Of a stretch of 64,000 bases of DNA, positions 1-12,354 are shown piece by piece. This DNA comes from Aquarana catesbeiana. Taxonomy: Eukaryota; Chordata; Amphibia; Anura; Ranidae. The stretch lies in NCBI RefSeq assembly GCF_042186555.1, contig NC_133328.1, positions 498,507,106 to 498,571,105 of the forward strand, read 5' to 3'. Below the pieces are notes generated by a model, which worked only from the letters and a program-made list of their open reading frames with translations, was not told the DNA's origin and searched no databases. The translations under genes were made by a program, and so were the position numbers. Each line of letters starts with the position of its first letter. Positions within the stretch are counted from its first letter, which is position 1.

Positions 1-202
1 CGCTCCTGCCTATTGAACTGAATGGGCACCGCTGCCGAACCGCTGGCAGAGCGCCGCTGCAGCAGTGCTTTGCGGGTCGTTTTAACCCTTTTTCGGCCAC
101 TAATGGGGGTCAAAACCGCCCCGCTAGCGGCCGAAAACCCCCACAAAAACGACGGTAAAAATAGCTGCGCTTTAGCGCCGATGCCCCAGTGTGAATGGGG
201 CT
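1..202. mobile_element. Harbinger-like MITE, right part, cut by window edge
   Basis: The right end reads CCCCAGTGTGAATGGGGC followed by TTTA. It matches the right ends of the complete copies at 37030-37439 and 23574-23976, and it carries the same GC-rich interior with GGCCGCTAGC-like blocks. TTA target duplications and GGCCCCTTTCACAC-type termini suggest PIF/Harbinger, although no transposase is present. The left end lies outside the window. Confidence 0.6.
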
Positions 203-624
203 TTAGTAAAGGAGTAGGGAAAGATCAGCTCTTCTGACAGTTTTTTTTTTTTTTTTTTTTTTCTGTTTGTGTCCATGCTGGGGTGATTTGTCACCAAAAT
301 AGAAAGTCAAGGTGAAATCTTCCAATAGGGGCACATATTCTGTTGACAACTGTGTGGGTGATTTTATGTGGAGAGAGTTCCTTTCACTCCCTGTATGACA
401 TGCCAAAGAATAAAACCTGACTGGTTTTAATCACTTTCCACACTAGGCAAATGTATAATGGCTTGGCTAGCTGCACAAAGCCTGAAGCTAGCTTGCTTCC
501 AACTTATCCAATCATGGGTTTAAGCAATCTTTTTATGTATCCTTTTATATATATAATTTTATAAATCCATCCAAACCTGTGAGACCATACCCATTTATGA
601 CTTCTATACAATTCTCTTTGGCTA
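203..624. other. No gene seen; poly(T) run
   Basis: A run of about 22 T at 241-262 is followed by AT-rich sequence without splice-bounded ORFs or recognisable element ends. Confidence 0.5.
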
Positions 625-927
625 GGTTCTGTTCACTGCGGATGAGGAACATGCATGATTCCGGCTGTGCTGCACTATAGCAGACACGTAGGTGTTCCAT
701 TAATTCTTAATAGCACCCCCATACATAGACAGCTGTGGTGCTATTGTTTGTGCACTAAACTGCATGGTTCCCCAGCCTCATGCGATTCATTGCGGTGCAA
801 TTTCAAGAAAAGGTCGGGGACTTCTTTCTCCACGTTCCTCGCAGGTAGAGCAACCCATTGAAATGAATGGGCTACTCTACCCATGATGTGTATGAGAAAA
901 CACACACGCAGAGATGTGAACAGAGCC
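625..927. mobile_element. Harbinger-like MITE
   Basis: Inverted termini are GGTTCTGTTCACTG on the left and TGTGAACAGAGCC on the right. They are flanked by CTA and TAA, close to the TWA target duplication of PIF/Harbinger. The element is about 300 bp with no coding capacity. The class is inferred from termini only. Confidence 0.55.
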
Positions 928-2586
928 TAAATTCAATAGAGTAAATTTGTATGCTATTATTTGTGGACATTTGTAAATTGCTTGATTGCTGTCAAGATCT
1001 GTTAAGGATTAGGTGTTGGTAATTGTAAGGCATATAAGCATTTTTTTTTTACTTGTTTGTGAACAATCTATACCATCTACCATCCTTTGGCTTTCTCTTT
1101 GCTGAAGTACCAATTTAATAGTAACTAACAGACTTTTTAGCTTATTCTCCACAGTCTCCTGCAGATCACATAGCATTGAAATGGCAACCATGATGTGCAG
1201 GGGCTGGTAATCTATAGTAAACATCATATTTTAGCTTGTGGAATTTATTTAACCAATAATTAGTTTGCAGTGAGTTACTATGCTTTGTGCGTCATCAATG
1301 CTCTTCACTGCCCTATGGCTTTTCTTCAACTAGACCTGGAAGTCTGGGGAGGTTTATATTACTGTGCACCATTCAGGATTACCTACTGAAAGATTGGGAA
1401 CACATTTTACTAGTTTACACTTAAGCATGACCTGAAGCGTTCAGCTGCTGCCAAATATTGCTAGTTTTGCTGGCACAGCACATAAGAGCATGACTTTACT
1501 GGACCTAACTGTAACAGGAGGAAATATATATATTGGTACTCAGGAGTTTATACGGTGGAGCTTCCCGAAAAACAAAATTTACCACATTTTTGAGGAAAGG
1601 AAACTGGCTTTTTGCTTTACTCAAAATACCCAAGCTGTTGCTTTGCAACAATGTTTTGAAATAAAAAATAATAATAATGGGTTGTCCCCTCATGTTCTGA
1701 TATGTTTGTGGTGCAGCAATTATTGTTGACTGTTTTTGGTGTATAAAGCAGGATTTAGACTTTTTCAAAGAAAAAGAGTGTTTTTGAAATGTGAAACGTT
1801 GTCATGGAGACTTTTGGTGTTTTGGTCCATTATAAGCATGTAAAGTATGCTTGTAGATGGCATATGTGGTGCTTCATTGAAGTATTTTGGGAGCCCTACA
1901 CTAATGCAACTCTGTGGCTCCATTCAGACCTGTGCTTTGTGGTGAAGGGTGTTTTATCAAACCCTCCATGCATGGTATAGTAAGGGAGAATCTGTGATAC
2001 AATTTATATTGGCTCCTTTAATTTCAGAAATCATCTGTGGATGTATAATGTTCTGTAATGGAAAACAATAAGTGCAGGTGCATTTATTTCATGTGTTAAG
2101 GTGCACGTCCAGCCCAACTCTACATGAATGTCCTGCCTTAACACAGTGCACTTGTAACTACTGAAAACTTGTTGCATTAACACAATACATACTGTGAATC
2201 CAGTCTAAATCCTGACATCCTTCAGCCATCCATGTGTATCTGCAGTGTTCTTTTTACAATCAATTTATATGAATTATGTCTTTCAGGTGTTTTGCTATAG
2301 ATCACAGCTTGTTTCTGATTGCATGCAGAACCAGGTCATTGTTGTGGCGTTTGCACAATCTGGTATAAAATATTTTGTGCATACAGTATATGCAAAGGGG
2401 GACATTCAGTTTAGCGAACAGACTTTGTTTATTGAGAATCCAACCACACCATCCTAGACATATTAAAGTATTAATCTCTTAAAGTTTTTTTTTTTTACTT
2501 TTCCTCATCCTGCCTCCTATATTCCTGAGAGGGTGCTGTCAACGTTAATGTTCTCACAAATCAAATATGCAAACCAGGAACACAGG
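928..2586. other. No gene seen
   Basis: Mostly unique-looking AT-rich sequence. Short ORFs here have no coding features or good splice context. No element ends were recognised. Confidence 0.5.
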
Positions 2587-2757
2587 GATTGATTTACTAA
2601 AACTGTAGAGTGAAAAATCTAGTGTAGCTCTGCATGATAACCAATCAGCTTCTAACTTCAGCTTCTTCAATTAACCTTTGATAAAAGAAACTTGGAAGCT
2701 GGTTTCTATGCAGAGCTGCACCAGATTTTGCACTCCCCAGTTTTAGTAAATCAACTC
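2587..2757. mobile_element. Fold-back MITE with TTTACTAAAACTG termini
   Basis: The left end GATTTACTAAAACTG and the right end CAGTTTTAGTAAATC are exact reverse complements. The interior carries AGCTCTGCAT and CCAATCAGCTTC blocks in mirrored order. The short length and lack of an ORF mark it as a non-autonomous DNA element. Related right ends occur near 11275 and 52510. Confidence 0.65.
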
Positions 2758-3250
2758 CACGTTTCTCAGTATCTGTTTCTTCGAGCAAAATCCCTCTCTT
2801 CAGGCAAAATGCACATCTCTCTCTCTGGATTAAGATTTGAACTGAAAGTGACACGAGTGCTGCTCAGTGGAGAGAGATATTGCAGTTTGCATTAGCCCAT
2901 GCGTAAACTATGCAAATTTTGAATAATCTCTATACTATGTCATCTTAAACGGTAGCTTATTTTATTCACACGACCCATATATGAACTAATGTAGTGCAGT
3001 GCTGGACACTCAAGATGGAGTAAGGACTAACTTGTAATCACAAAAAGCTTTTTTTTTTTTTTTTTGTGAGTTTGCATCTAGAATTTACTCTAAAACAATA
3101 TGTCTCCTGTGTCGGAAGCTAATTCTTATCTTTGTTTCTTAAAATGCTCATTGCTAGACACTCATTCCAATCTATTTGCTGTAATAAACTTAGACCAAGT
3201 GTCCTGAACTGTTCACCCTGACTTCACCTTCTACTATTGATTCTGACTTT
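2758..3250. other. No gene seen
   Basis: AT-rich sequence with poly(T) near 3050-3065. Nothing else was recognised. Confidence 0.45.
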
Positions 3251-3860
3251 TCATTTAAAAAAAAAAAAAACAAAAAGAATATAAATTTGTTTTTTTTTGT
3301 TTTTACACTCTTTTTTTTTTTTTTTTTAATTCACTTTTTTAATCACAAGGAACATAAACATCCCTTGTGATAGCAATAGGCAGTGACAGGTCCTCTTTAC
3401 TGCTCTTGAAAGCTTCAGATGAAACTCGGATCAGTTTGATCCAAAACTTTCCCAAACTGGTAATGGCCGGTAAACAAAAGAACAAAACCGGACATGACAA
3501 AATACTCTTTGCTTCCAGTTTTGTATACCATAAAAATTATCAGGGATGTTCCAGTCTCCGATCAGCTCTATGGTAATCCGGAGGAAGCGGCGGCTTTGGT
3601 CCAGACTCATCAGTGGCACAGTAGAGCCCAGAGAGTTGGGAGGGGAAGAAGGACCCTTCCTGCTGCCTGTAACAGCAATGCAGTGACTAATTAGCTACTA
3701 GGACTGCTTTTACAGAAAAGAGAATCGCCCACTGAAAAAAAAAAAAAATACTGGAATGATGCCTGTAGCTGCAGGAATCATCCCGGTGTAACCACTTAAA
3801 CAGCCGCTTATATAGGTATTGCAGTTGGCAAGAGGTTAATGCCCAACTCCAGGCAATTTT
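3251..3860. repeat. Unclassified DNA repeat, related to 34500-34920
   Basis: Poly(T) is followed by a paired block, CACAAGGAACATAAACATCC then CTTGTGATAG, and GACAGG(T/G)CCTCTT. The same ordered blocks occur near 34590-34650. The right part (about 3750-3830) holds mirrored GATGCCTG and CAGGAATCATCC. It is probably a non-autonomous DNA transposon; ends were not defined. Confidence 0.45.
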
Positions 3861-4166
3861 TTCCCCCACATTTAATGGAGCTGTGCTTGCACTGCATGGG
3901 TCAACTGCTCGTATTTTCTAGGGTTGAGCAGAAAGTTTATACTCACCTGATCCTCCGGAAAACCGTGCTCCCCCACTGTTCCTGTCTATTAACGTGCTGA
4001 CATCAGGAACAGTCCATTTTCAAGACTGCTGGAGCGCTGGACCGGTCTTGTGTGGGAAGGATTGGCGGGTCAAGTAAGTATATCTCTCCTGTCCTCTCCC
4101 CTAGAATAAAATGAACAGTTAACCTGTCCAATGTGGGCAATGTAGCTTTAAAGTTTTATCAGGTGG

Positions 4167-4345
4167 CTCTTCAGGCTTGTGGAGTCCCACAGAATGGGTG
4201 GGCTTTTACGAGTGTGCACTGGAAGCATTTCCAGCAAAGCTTTTGGGAGTTTCCACTCCAGTCAGTTATATAACCATGGCCTATGACTTCCTGTCCTGTA
4301 CTGTACGCCATGATACAGAAATTGTCGGTAAGTCAAAATTTCTGT
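4167..4345 (+). mobile_element. Possible DIRS 3' fragment
   Basis: The block CCTGTCCTGTACTGTACGCC, then GGTAAGTCAAAATTTC and TTTTCTGG, matches in order the 3' end of the DIRS remnant at 26450-26520 and, more weakly, 32935-33005. This resemblance makes a host exon ending at the GTAAGT less likely. Boundaries are uncertain. Confidence 0.35.
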
Positions 4346-4990
4346 TTTCTGGAATAAATGTCACTGTAAAATATTTTATAGTCTGTTTGCTAGAAAGCTG
4401 TATGATTGCATCAGTAAGGATCCTGCTGTACAATCTCAGTGCAGCGTCACCAATCTAAAGTGTATATATTGCGTGGGTTCCTCATTTTTGTGGCTGCCTA
4501 GACTTCCCTCGGTTTGCAGATTTTTACTTGTCTTGTAGATAAAATCACATCTATTTAAAAAGTGAGGTCTATCCCTGATTTTCTGATTCTGACTTTTGTA
4601 ATCTTAGAAGTATTTTGATATTTAAACGTGCAATGTGCAAGGATGTAAATGTGTGAAAGCAGCCCTTGTCATAGTCGACCAAAGAGTTTACAAAAATAAA
4701 TGCAGTGCTGCAAATTCTCATGTGCTATTTTTTTGTACTTTTTTGAGGGGCCCTGTTTTGGTTGTTTACTTGTGTTTGTATAAAACACCTAAAAGTTGGA
4801 TGTGTAGGCACTGGCTTACAGTAAATATGCCTTTTAGCAAACAGTATGTAAACCTCAGTAACCATTAATAAAGTGACTATGCACTAGATAGTGAAATGTG
4901 TAAATCATCTTGAGTGCAATATTCTAATCTGAATGTAAATCTTTGTTGTTTATAGGACAGTTAAAGCCATTTTTTGATGTTTGTCTATGC
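4346..4990. other. No gene seen
   Basis: AT-rich sequence without recognised elements or convincing exons. Confidence 0.45.
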
Positions 4991-5510
4991 CAGAGATCTC
5001 TAAGCAGCAGTTCACAGGCCAGATGCAGCCCCCAGCCTGCATATAACTGGCCCTTGGGACATTATTCCTCCCACTTACACCAATGATGGCACTGCTGTCA
5101 GGTGCAGTGGTGAAAGTAAAGTCTGGGTGCAGTGCACAGTCAGCTGTGGTGGTGGAAGGGTGGTGCAATGGTAGAGTGGGTTGCAGGCATGGTGAGAAAG
5201 TGTATGGGGAGAAAGAGTGAGGCTGTTATAAGAGGGCACAGTAGTATAGGGGAGGGAGGAGGGGGGGATTGTAGCTGACATTGTAGTGATCGGGGTACAG
5301 ACACAGTGTTGGTTGGTGCGCAGGTATAGTGGTGATGAGGTAGAATTATGCTCAATCATTTACTGGGATGAATACAGAAGCATATGTTGGTGCAGTAGTG
5401 GCACATGATGTATTGTGTTCCGGTGCAGTGGCTGTATGTTAATAAACTGGTGACGAGTGACTTATTGTGCCTTGGTGCAATGGCAGCATATTGTGCAGCA
5501 GTAGTGAAAA
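4991..5510. mobile_element. hAT-like left end with degenerate GTGCAGTGG repeats
   Basis: It opens with CAGAGATCTCTAAGCAGCAG, close to hAT-type CAGNGGTCTC termini, and continues into CCACTTACACCAATGATGG, a block repeated many times at 11960-12190. From about 5100 to 5500 it becomes a loose minisatellite with recurring GGTGCAGTGG. The right terminus was not found, so the assignment rests on one end and shared internal blocks. Confidence 0.4.
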
Positions 5511-6229
5511 GAACTCTATACAGTTATTATAGTATCAAGTGAAATATTTTTCATTTATCCCACATTATAGGTATATATTATGATGATGTAAACCTATAAC
5601 ACTGTAGGGTGAGTATTGTGAACCTGTTACACTGCAAAATGGAGTAGTATAAAGCAGTTAAGGGTGTTAAGGGTGTTAAATGACACTTAGCAAAGACTCC
5701 AGCCTTGCTGTCCTTGTATTTACCTGGGCGCAGCCCATGGTTTTTCTTGTTTTAGAATCTCACACCCACCCTGCTGTGATTGGCTACAGCGCTTCTAGCT
5801 AAAGTCCACCAGACAGCCACAGCCAGTGCTTGATGGCTTTCTGAGTATTTACTTTTTGTTAAGTTAAATTTGCATACTCCCGCCTGCAGCCCCTTATTTG
5901 TGCTCTTCCTTTAGAATCCTGCTCTCGCACTGCTATTAGTGAATGTGGTACCCCAGAGAAAAGCCAGTTTGGCAGCCACTGTCAGCCTGGGGTTTTCCAG
6001 GAGCCAATCTAACGGTGAACCAATCAGAAGGTGTGTATGGGGAAAGGAGAAGCTGACTGTGCAAAGGAATGCTGCCAGTTAGACTCTAGGCTTCGTTAGA
6101 AAAAAAATGGCTGTGCACACTTGTGAACAATGCCATTTTTTTGGTACATAAAAGCAGCTAATACGAATACACAGTAATGTTATAATACTTGTATTTGTCT
6201 TTTACAGTAACTATAGGATTGATACAAGA
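5511..6229. other. No gene seen
   Basis: No splice-bounded ORF and no complete element ends were recognised. Confidence 0.45.
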
Positions 6230-6974
6230 GGCTAAGTACAGTAGGTGACCGCAATATTGTTATCGGCGAGATTTGAGACGATGATTCACTCATCGGGAAA
6301 GGAAAAATGTGTTTTTTCCTTTCCCGATGAGCGACACACATTGTTGACAGGTTTCTGGTATGAATCATGAGGGGGAACGCCACGAGCGAGCGCCCCCCCC
6401 CCCCCTGAACCGTACCAGGATGCATGCCCTCAACATGCGGGGGTGGGTGCTTTGGGGGAGGAGGGAGCCCTGCGGCCCCCCACCCCAAAGCATCTTGTCC
6501 CCATGTTGATGAGGACAAGGGCCTCTTCCCGACAACCCTGGCCATTGGTTGTCGGCGTCTGCGCGCAGAGCTTATCAGAATCCAGGAGCCCCCTTTAATA
6601 AGGGGACCCCCAGATCCCGGCCCCCCACCCTATGTGAATGAGTATGGGGTACTCGTACCCCTACCCATTCACCTAGGGAAAAAAAGTGTCAATAAATGAA
6701 ACACACTACACAGGTTTTTAAAGTAATTTATTAAGCAGCTCCGGGGGTCTTCTTCCGACTTCTCCGCTCTCTTCTCCTGGTGTCCGGTTCTTCTCTCGGT
6801 GTTTGGCCTCTTCTCCCGGTGTCCGGTTCTTCTGCCGGGCTCCTCCGCTATCTTCTGCCACTCTTTTACTAGCGGTGGCCCGGTCTTCTGCTCCGTCTTC
6901 TCCCCTCTTCTCTTCTTCCGATGTTGATACGACGCTCACTCCCGCTGTAATGCTGTGTGCGAGCTGCGCAACAA

Positions 6975-7012
6975 TTTATATAGGCATGGGGCCTGGCCAC
7001 AGGGTGATGTCA
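6975..7012 (-). promoter_or_regulatory. Left-arm promoter-like block (minus strand)
   Basis: On the minus strand a CRE-like TGACATCA (7005-7012) precedes CCTATATAAATTG (6972-6984). This mirrors the right-arm CRE/TATA pair but is decayed. It would fire leftward through the left arm toward the AATAAA at 6727-6732. Confidence 0.4.
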
Positions 7013-7065
7013 CCTGGTGACCCGGCCCCCTTATGACGCCACAGTCCCTACGCATGCTGGGACTG

Positions 7066-7102
7066 TGACGTCATAAGGGGGTGGGGTCACCGCCTATATA
7101 AG
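7066..7102 (+). promoter_or_regulatory. Right-arm CRE plus TATA box
   Basis: A perfect CRE palindrome TGACGTCA (7066-7073) lies about 22 bp upstream of TATATAAG (7095-7102). The start site would fall near 7125-7135. An AATAAA follows at 7338-7343. The function is inferred from motifs only. Confidence 0.5.
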
Positions 7103-8033
7103 TCATTGCGCAGCTCGCACACAGCATTACGGCGGGAGAGAGCGTCGTGTCAACCTCGGAAGAAGAGAAGAGGGGAGAAGACAGAGCAGAAGACCGGGCC
7201 ACCGCTAGCAAAAGAACGCCAGAAGATAGCGGAGGAGCCTGGCAGAAGAGGCCGAACACTGGGAAAAGAACAGGAGAAGAGAGCGGAGAAGTCGGAAGAA
7301 GACCCCCGAAGTCGGAAGAAGACCCCCGGAGCTGCTTAATAAATTACTTTAAAAACCTGTGTAGTGTGTTTTATTTATTGACACTTTTTTTCTCTAGGTA
7401 CATGGGTAGGGGTACGATGTACCCCATACTCATTCACATAGGGTGGGGGGGCCGGGATCTGGGGGCCCCCTTATTAAAGGAGGCTCCCGGATTCTGATAA
7501 GCTCCGCCCCCACAGACCCTGACAACCAACGGCCAGGGTTGTCGGGAAGAGGCCCTTGTCCTCATCAACATGGGGACAAGGTGCTTTGGGGTGGGGGGGC
7601 CACAGGGCGCCCCCCTCCACCAAAGCACCCACCCCCCCATGTTGAGGGCATGCGGCCTCGCTCGTCCCCACCCCCTTTCCTGACCGGCCGGGCTGCGTGC
7701 TCGGATAAGGGTCTGGTATGGATTTTGGGGGGACCCCCACATCGATTTTTCGGCGTAGGGTGTTCCCCTTAAAATCCATACCAGACCGAAGGGCCTGGTA
7801 TGCTCCTGGAGGGGAACCCATGCCGTTTTTTTTTTTTAAATTTGGCGCAGCGTTCCCCCTCATGATTCATACCAGACACCTGTCAGCAATGCGTGTCGCT
7901 CATCGGGAAAGGAAAAAATACATTTTTCCTTTCCCGATGAGTGAGCCAGCGCGAGATGCACAGCACCCTATCGCCGAGAACCAGCGCGATGGGATCGCGG
8001 TGGAAACACAATCTCGTGGTCAGGTACTGTATG

Positions 8034-8750
8034 TCTGAGGATTTCGCTGTTACCATATATTTGTTATGTAGTTTAAATCTATTTGTTCCAATGTATGAGC
8101 TTAATGATTTTACAATAAAGCAGATGTGAATGCATATTAAATATGTAAAGTGCTGTGCAAATTGACAGTGCTATATAAGTAACTGTAATAAGTAAAGCAA
8201 TGTTTACAGTAAGATGCATGCATTAATTTTCTTTACATGGACATACATTTTAAATGTGTTGCATTTTGAACATGCTGACTTCAGTTGTAACGTAGCCCAG
8301 GACACCAAAAATATAGCATGCAAGACATTTTTGAGCACGTTGCAAAGCAAGTCTGCAAATGGCTCAGCTTTATTAATTTATGATGTGGGCTTGACCTGCC
8401 TTGCTATACAAAAGTATCATTTTGGCTTCTTGGCTTTTACAATATATTTATTTGTGTGTGTAGTATGGCCCACGCAGAAGAGTTGTAGGATCTTCTAAAA
8501 GTTTTTGATTATTTAATGGTAGAAACATACAAAATATTTAAAAAAAACTTAGACCTCCATTGTTTACAGTTTACAAATGGAAGTAATTCAACACATTTGT
8601 TGCCTCCCTACAAATGTAACTCTTAAATTGACCAGTGTGCCAACACGTCCTTGAACTGCATGACAGAAATGTTCTACAGCATACCAAAAAAAAAATTCAT
8701 CCAACTGTAAAGCATGGCGAAAGGAATATAATTCCTTGTTTGCTTCCTTA
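8034..8750. other. No gene seen
   Basis: AT-rich sequence without recognised features. Confidence 0.45.
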
Positions 8751-9076
8751 GGTCCCGTTCATACAAGGCGATTAGCTGCATGCTCTGTTCAGTGCTGTTT
8801 TTTTACTGACACAGGGTTGCAGAGGTGTTGCCTGCATCCCGTGCTGGTGTCCCATTGCTGTCTATAGGAACATGAGCCTGCACAGACACAGCTGTTGTGT
8901 CCCAATATGACGTGTGGGTCCCCGAACACACACAGGCTGTGTTCATGCAGCCACATGTTCCAATAGACAATAATGGGCATTAGCACAGTGATGCATGCAA
9001 CACCTGTGCATCCCTGTATTGGTAAGAGACAACCCTGCCTGGGGCATACAGCTAATCACATTTTGTGAATGAGGCC
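8751..9076. mobile_element. Harbinger-like MITE with TTA target duplication
   Basis: The left end is TTA then GGTCCCGTTCATACAA; the right end is TTTGTGAATGAGGCC then TTA. Termini of the GGYCC..TTCA/CAC type with TTA duplications are shared with the elements at 37030 and 41030. Non-coding. Confidence 0.65.
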
Positions 9077-9905
9077 TTAAGACAATTTGGTTGCATCAGG
9101 GAGATCTATAGCAAAATGTCAGGTGTTCTGTGATATAAAACTGGACTCATGTAATTTAGAATGACCGGTATGCTGGTGTTTGATCATTGGCTGGGCTTTG
9201 TGGCAGACGCATGATCAGTGGTCAGGCATTGCAGAATATTGGTGGTCTGTAAGTGTATGCTGCCGTGTTTACATTTCTGCTGTTGGTTAGTATTGACGGC
9301 CTGTCTTTTTGATATAACGGGTAGCTGCTTGGGTAGCCTTTTCTATAAACAGAATCTTTTTGTGATAGTTTCCCAAGTTCCTCCTATTTGTAAGAGTTTT
9401 TTGGACTTTGAACTGAATTATTCCGATAACAGGATCAATTAATGGAATGTCTGAGATAGCAGAAATCCTGTGTTTAGATCAGCCAGTCCAAAATTATCTG
9501 ATCCCTATGCCACAAAACCTTTGGTTGAGGCTATTGCAGATTAAGGAGTTTCCGCTTGTTACTGTACATGAAAGATGTGCATAATTTTACATCAACTAAC
9601 TTGATTGTGTAAAGCTTTTTATCAATAAGTATGTGGCAAAGTTAAACGTTGAATGTGTTTGTAAAAATTATACTGTAAAAACAAATTACCGTTTTCATAC
9701 CTGGATATCTGAGAGTTGGGACAAATGTAGATGTACTGTACTGGCCCAGACTTGTCAGGCAATATGAAGTGGGACTTCTGCTTCACAGAGCTATGGAGGG
9801 AAGTACAATATGTACAATACTTATTTGCAAGGCACATTTACGAAAGGCAATTAGGCTGTTTAGCTTGCAGCAGAATTTTCATTTTGCAGAGGAATTTTCC
9901 CTCAG
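9077..9905. other. No gene seen
   Basis: AT-rich. The short ORFs lack splice context. Confidence 0.45.
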
Positions 9906-11105
9906 TTAACCCACTTGAGCTTCAAAAGGTTTTACCCCCTTCATGAAAAGGGCATTTTTTGCTATTCAGCACTGCACTACGTTAACTGGCAATTGCGAGG
10001 TCATAAAACGCTATATGCAAATTCAATTTTTTTATATTTTTTTTCACACAATTTGAGCTTTCTTTTGGTGTTAGTTGATCACCACTGGGTTTTTTTATTT
10101 TTTGCAATATAAACGAAAAATATGGAAAAAAACTATTTTCTATTTTCTGTCATAAAACATATCCAATAAAATAAAATTTTGTCATACATTTAGGCCAAAA
10201 TGTATTCTGCAACATGTCTTTGATAAAAAAAAACAACTAATAACTGTATATTGGTTTGTGTGAAAGTTATAGCGTCTCTAAACTGTGGTATATATATTTG
10301 AAAACTGATCAGTCTTGATACACTGGCGGCATATATTATTTCTTGAGGCACTAAAATGCCAGCACAATACAAAATCCTCCCAAATAACCCTTTTTTGGAA
10401 AGTAGGCAGTCTGATTCAATTAGTAAGCATGGTGGGTTTTTTGAAGTTGTAATTTTTTTGTCACAATTTGTTTGAAAATGAAGTTGAGTAAAATTGATTT
10501 TTTTTTACATACTGTGACTAGTACAGTTGACGTGGCGGTGATCAGAGACATGATGACAGTTAAAAAGAAATGTAAAAAATTACTTTTTTTTCATTTTTCA
10601 ACATGTTTTTTAATTTGTTACTATTTTTTTTTTTAATACTTTCATCAGAGTAGTTCAGTGTCACCATAGAAACACTCCACCACATTGTTACAATGAAAAT
10701 CATGGTAACAGCAAAGGTTTCAACTGTCATGAATGGGTTAAACATTCATGACAGCTGTGATCACTAGTGATCTGTGATTGGCTACAGCTAATCACATTGT
10801 ACAGAGTGCTGTGATTGGCCCAGGTACCATGGAATAGCTGTAGGTCAAACACAGCATAGACAACACAACTGTTATGAATTCATAACAGCTGTGTTGACAT
10901 TGTGATCATGTGATCGCATAGTCACTACATGATCACCGGGCCCAGAGTACTGGGATATGCAATCCATTGTGTATGGTGGACACAGCAGTTGTCCTGGAGG
11001 GATCACAGCGCACTCCTAAACCTGCTGCTGACACACGATGTACATGTACGTGATTGTTGCACCCAGCCGCAGCGTATGTACTGTGGCGGATCGGCAAGTG
11101 GTTAA
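9906..11105. mobile_element. piggyBac-like non-autonomous element
   Basis: The element is flanked by TTAA at both ends. It starts TTAACCCACTTGAG and ends GATCGGCAAGTGGTTAA, so the termini are imperfect inverted repeats. The left part shares GCTTTCTTTTGGTG...TTGATCACC, TGGAAAGTAG and GTGTGAAAGT blocks with the elements at 41693 and 53105. The latter carries piggyBac transposase sequence, which supports the assignment. The interior has mirrored GTGATTGG/GTGATCAC blocks (10740-10930). No transposase remains in this copy. Confidence 0.7.
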
Positions 11106-11300
11106 TGAATGTGGTGGAAATTCACTTTTCAATGGACACCCAATCACACGTAAAGCAAAACAGTATTTTTTTTGCACAACAGTATTTTTTCTTGCACATG
11201 ATTAGATTGAAGTCCGCAGCTCTTCACCTCATTGACTAAGCTAAGAGGGAAATTTCCTTGCAAAGTGAACAACCTATTTGTCTTTAGTAAATCAACTCCA
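11106..11300. mobile_element. Partial MITE (TTTAGTAAATCAACTCCA end)
   Basis: The right end TTTAGTAAATCAACTCCA (near 11285-11302) matches the right end of the MITE at 2587-2757. Upstream blocks CCAATCACACG and TTGCACATGATTAGA are mirrored. The left end is missing or too diverged. Confidence 0.45.
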
Positions 11301-11934
11301 ATAAATGTATAGCAGCTCTGCATTTTTTTTATAAAACTTCACTGATCCATAAATGTCTGCACAACTCACTTACCGTATATAGACAAACTGTTATAGGTTA
11401 TTTGTTAAATAACCCTATGGCTTAACAAGAATTACCTGGTGCACACTTACAAACTTAAACAAAAACATAAATATTGTACATTTGTTTAGTAGAAGTAAGT
11501 ATAACAGAAAACTCTAGGAAATAAGATTAGTGGCCTTTTGCTTTATCTGAGTAATATTTACCAGGAATGCAACACAAATTGAAAATAATAGCACTTGAGA
11601 GAACAAAACAAGTGAGATGTTATAAATGTTGATCCATATGATGTATCAAAACAACCCCCCGCTTGCGTCTGTTTGAAGTGACTGTGTGTGTTTGTGGTCA
11701 GGTTTTAGCTAAGCTTTGCAAACATGAAGCAGAATAGTAAACCACATTTGACATCAATTGCTTTCTGTTTATTGTTCTGTGTGCATGGAGCACTCCACAA
11801 GACAGACAGAGTTCTCCTCTGTGTTTTATACCATTTAGCTTACTGAAAGACTGATGGCCTCCGGATAATTTGTGCAGAATCATCAATATTTATCCAGCTT
11901 TTTTCATGTTTTAATTTACACTGTTTTTTATTTA
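11301..11934. other. No gene seen
   Basis: AT-rich sequence with no recognised feature. Confidence 0.45.
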
Positions 11935-12354
11935 TATTCCAAACGTATCCCTTTCCTACCACTGACACCAATAACAGATCATAATTCCTGCCACTGACAC
12001 TAATGATGGGGCACTGTTCCTTTTATTGATACCAAGGACGGGGCCCTATTCCTTAAACTGATACCATTAATGGGACACTATTCCTCTCATTGATCCCAAT
12101 GATGGGACACTGTTAACTCTACTGACACCAATGATAGGGCACTGTTCCTCCCACTAATACCAATGATGGGCCACTATTCCTCCTCCTACTGACCACAGGT
12201 GCTATGTAACTGACCATCAATCCTGAGGTAATGCTCATTCTCTTGGACGCTAGGCCTAGGACATTTCCTACCCTCACTGGCCACAATCAGGCCCCCCTAA
12301 AGTCTCAAGGACAGTAAACTGGCCCTTTGTTTTAGAGACCCCTGATCTAGACTG
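11935..12354. mobile_element. hAT-like fragment with CACCAATGATGG tandem repeats
   Basis: About seven diverged units of roughly 36-39 bp, of the form CTGACACCAATGATGGGGCACTGTTCC, run from 11960 to 12190. They are followed by CAATCAGGCCCCCCTAAAG, ACTGGCCCTTTG and the terminus TTTTAGAGACCCCTG. The reverse complement of that terminus, CAGGGGTCTCTAAAA, is a typical hAT-type end. The left end was not identified. Confidence 0.5.

Larger units (their letters stand above)
6230..8033. mobile_element. 1.8 kb fold-back (long inverted repeat) element
   Basis: The two halves are reverse complements around a centre near 7047-7053. The outer ends share TACAGTA-GGTGAC-type sequence and the hairpin CTCATCGGGAAAGGAAAA (6290-6340 and 7890-7945). 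The inner arms share CAACATGGGGACAAG, GCAGCTCCGGGGGTCTTC and the GACGTCATAAGGGGG centre. The right arm carries about 180 bp (7690-7860) that is missing on the left, so the arms have diverged or one was deleted. No transposase is present and the superfamily is unknown. Purine-rich ORFs in the arms appear on both strands because of the symmetry and are not believed to be coding. Confidence 0.75.

Noticed and set aside
4177..4458. Host exon ending at GTAAGT near 4327
   Set aside because: The same motif order occurs at DIRS 3' ends near 26460 and 32960, so a retroelement fragment is the better reading.
7106..7497. Overlapping Lys/Arg/Glu-rich ORFs in the fold-back element
   Set aside because: Purine-rich repeats keep several frames open on both strands, and mirrored versions appear in the other arm; no protein signature.
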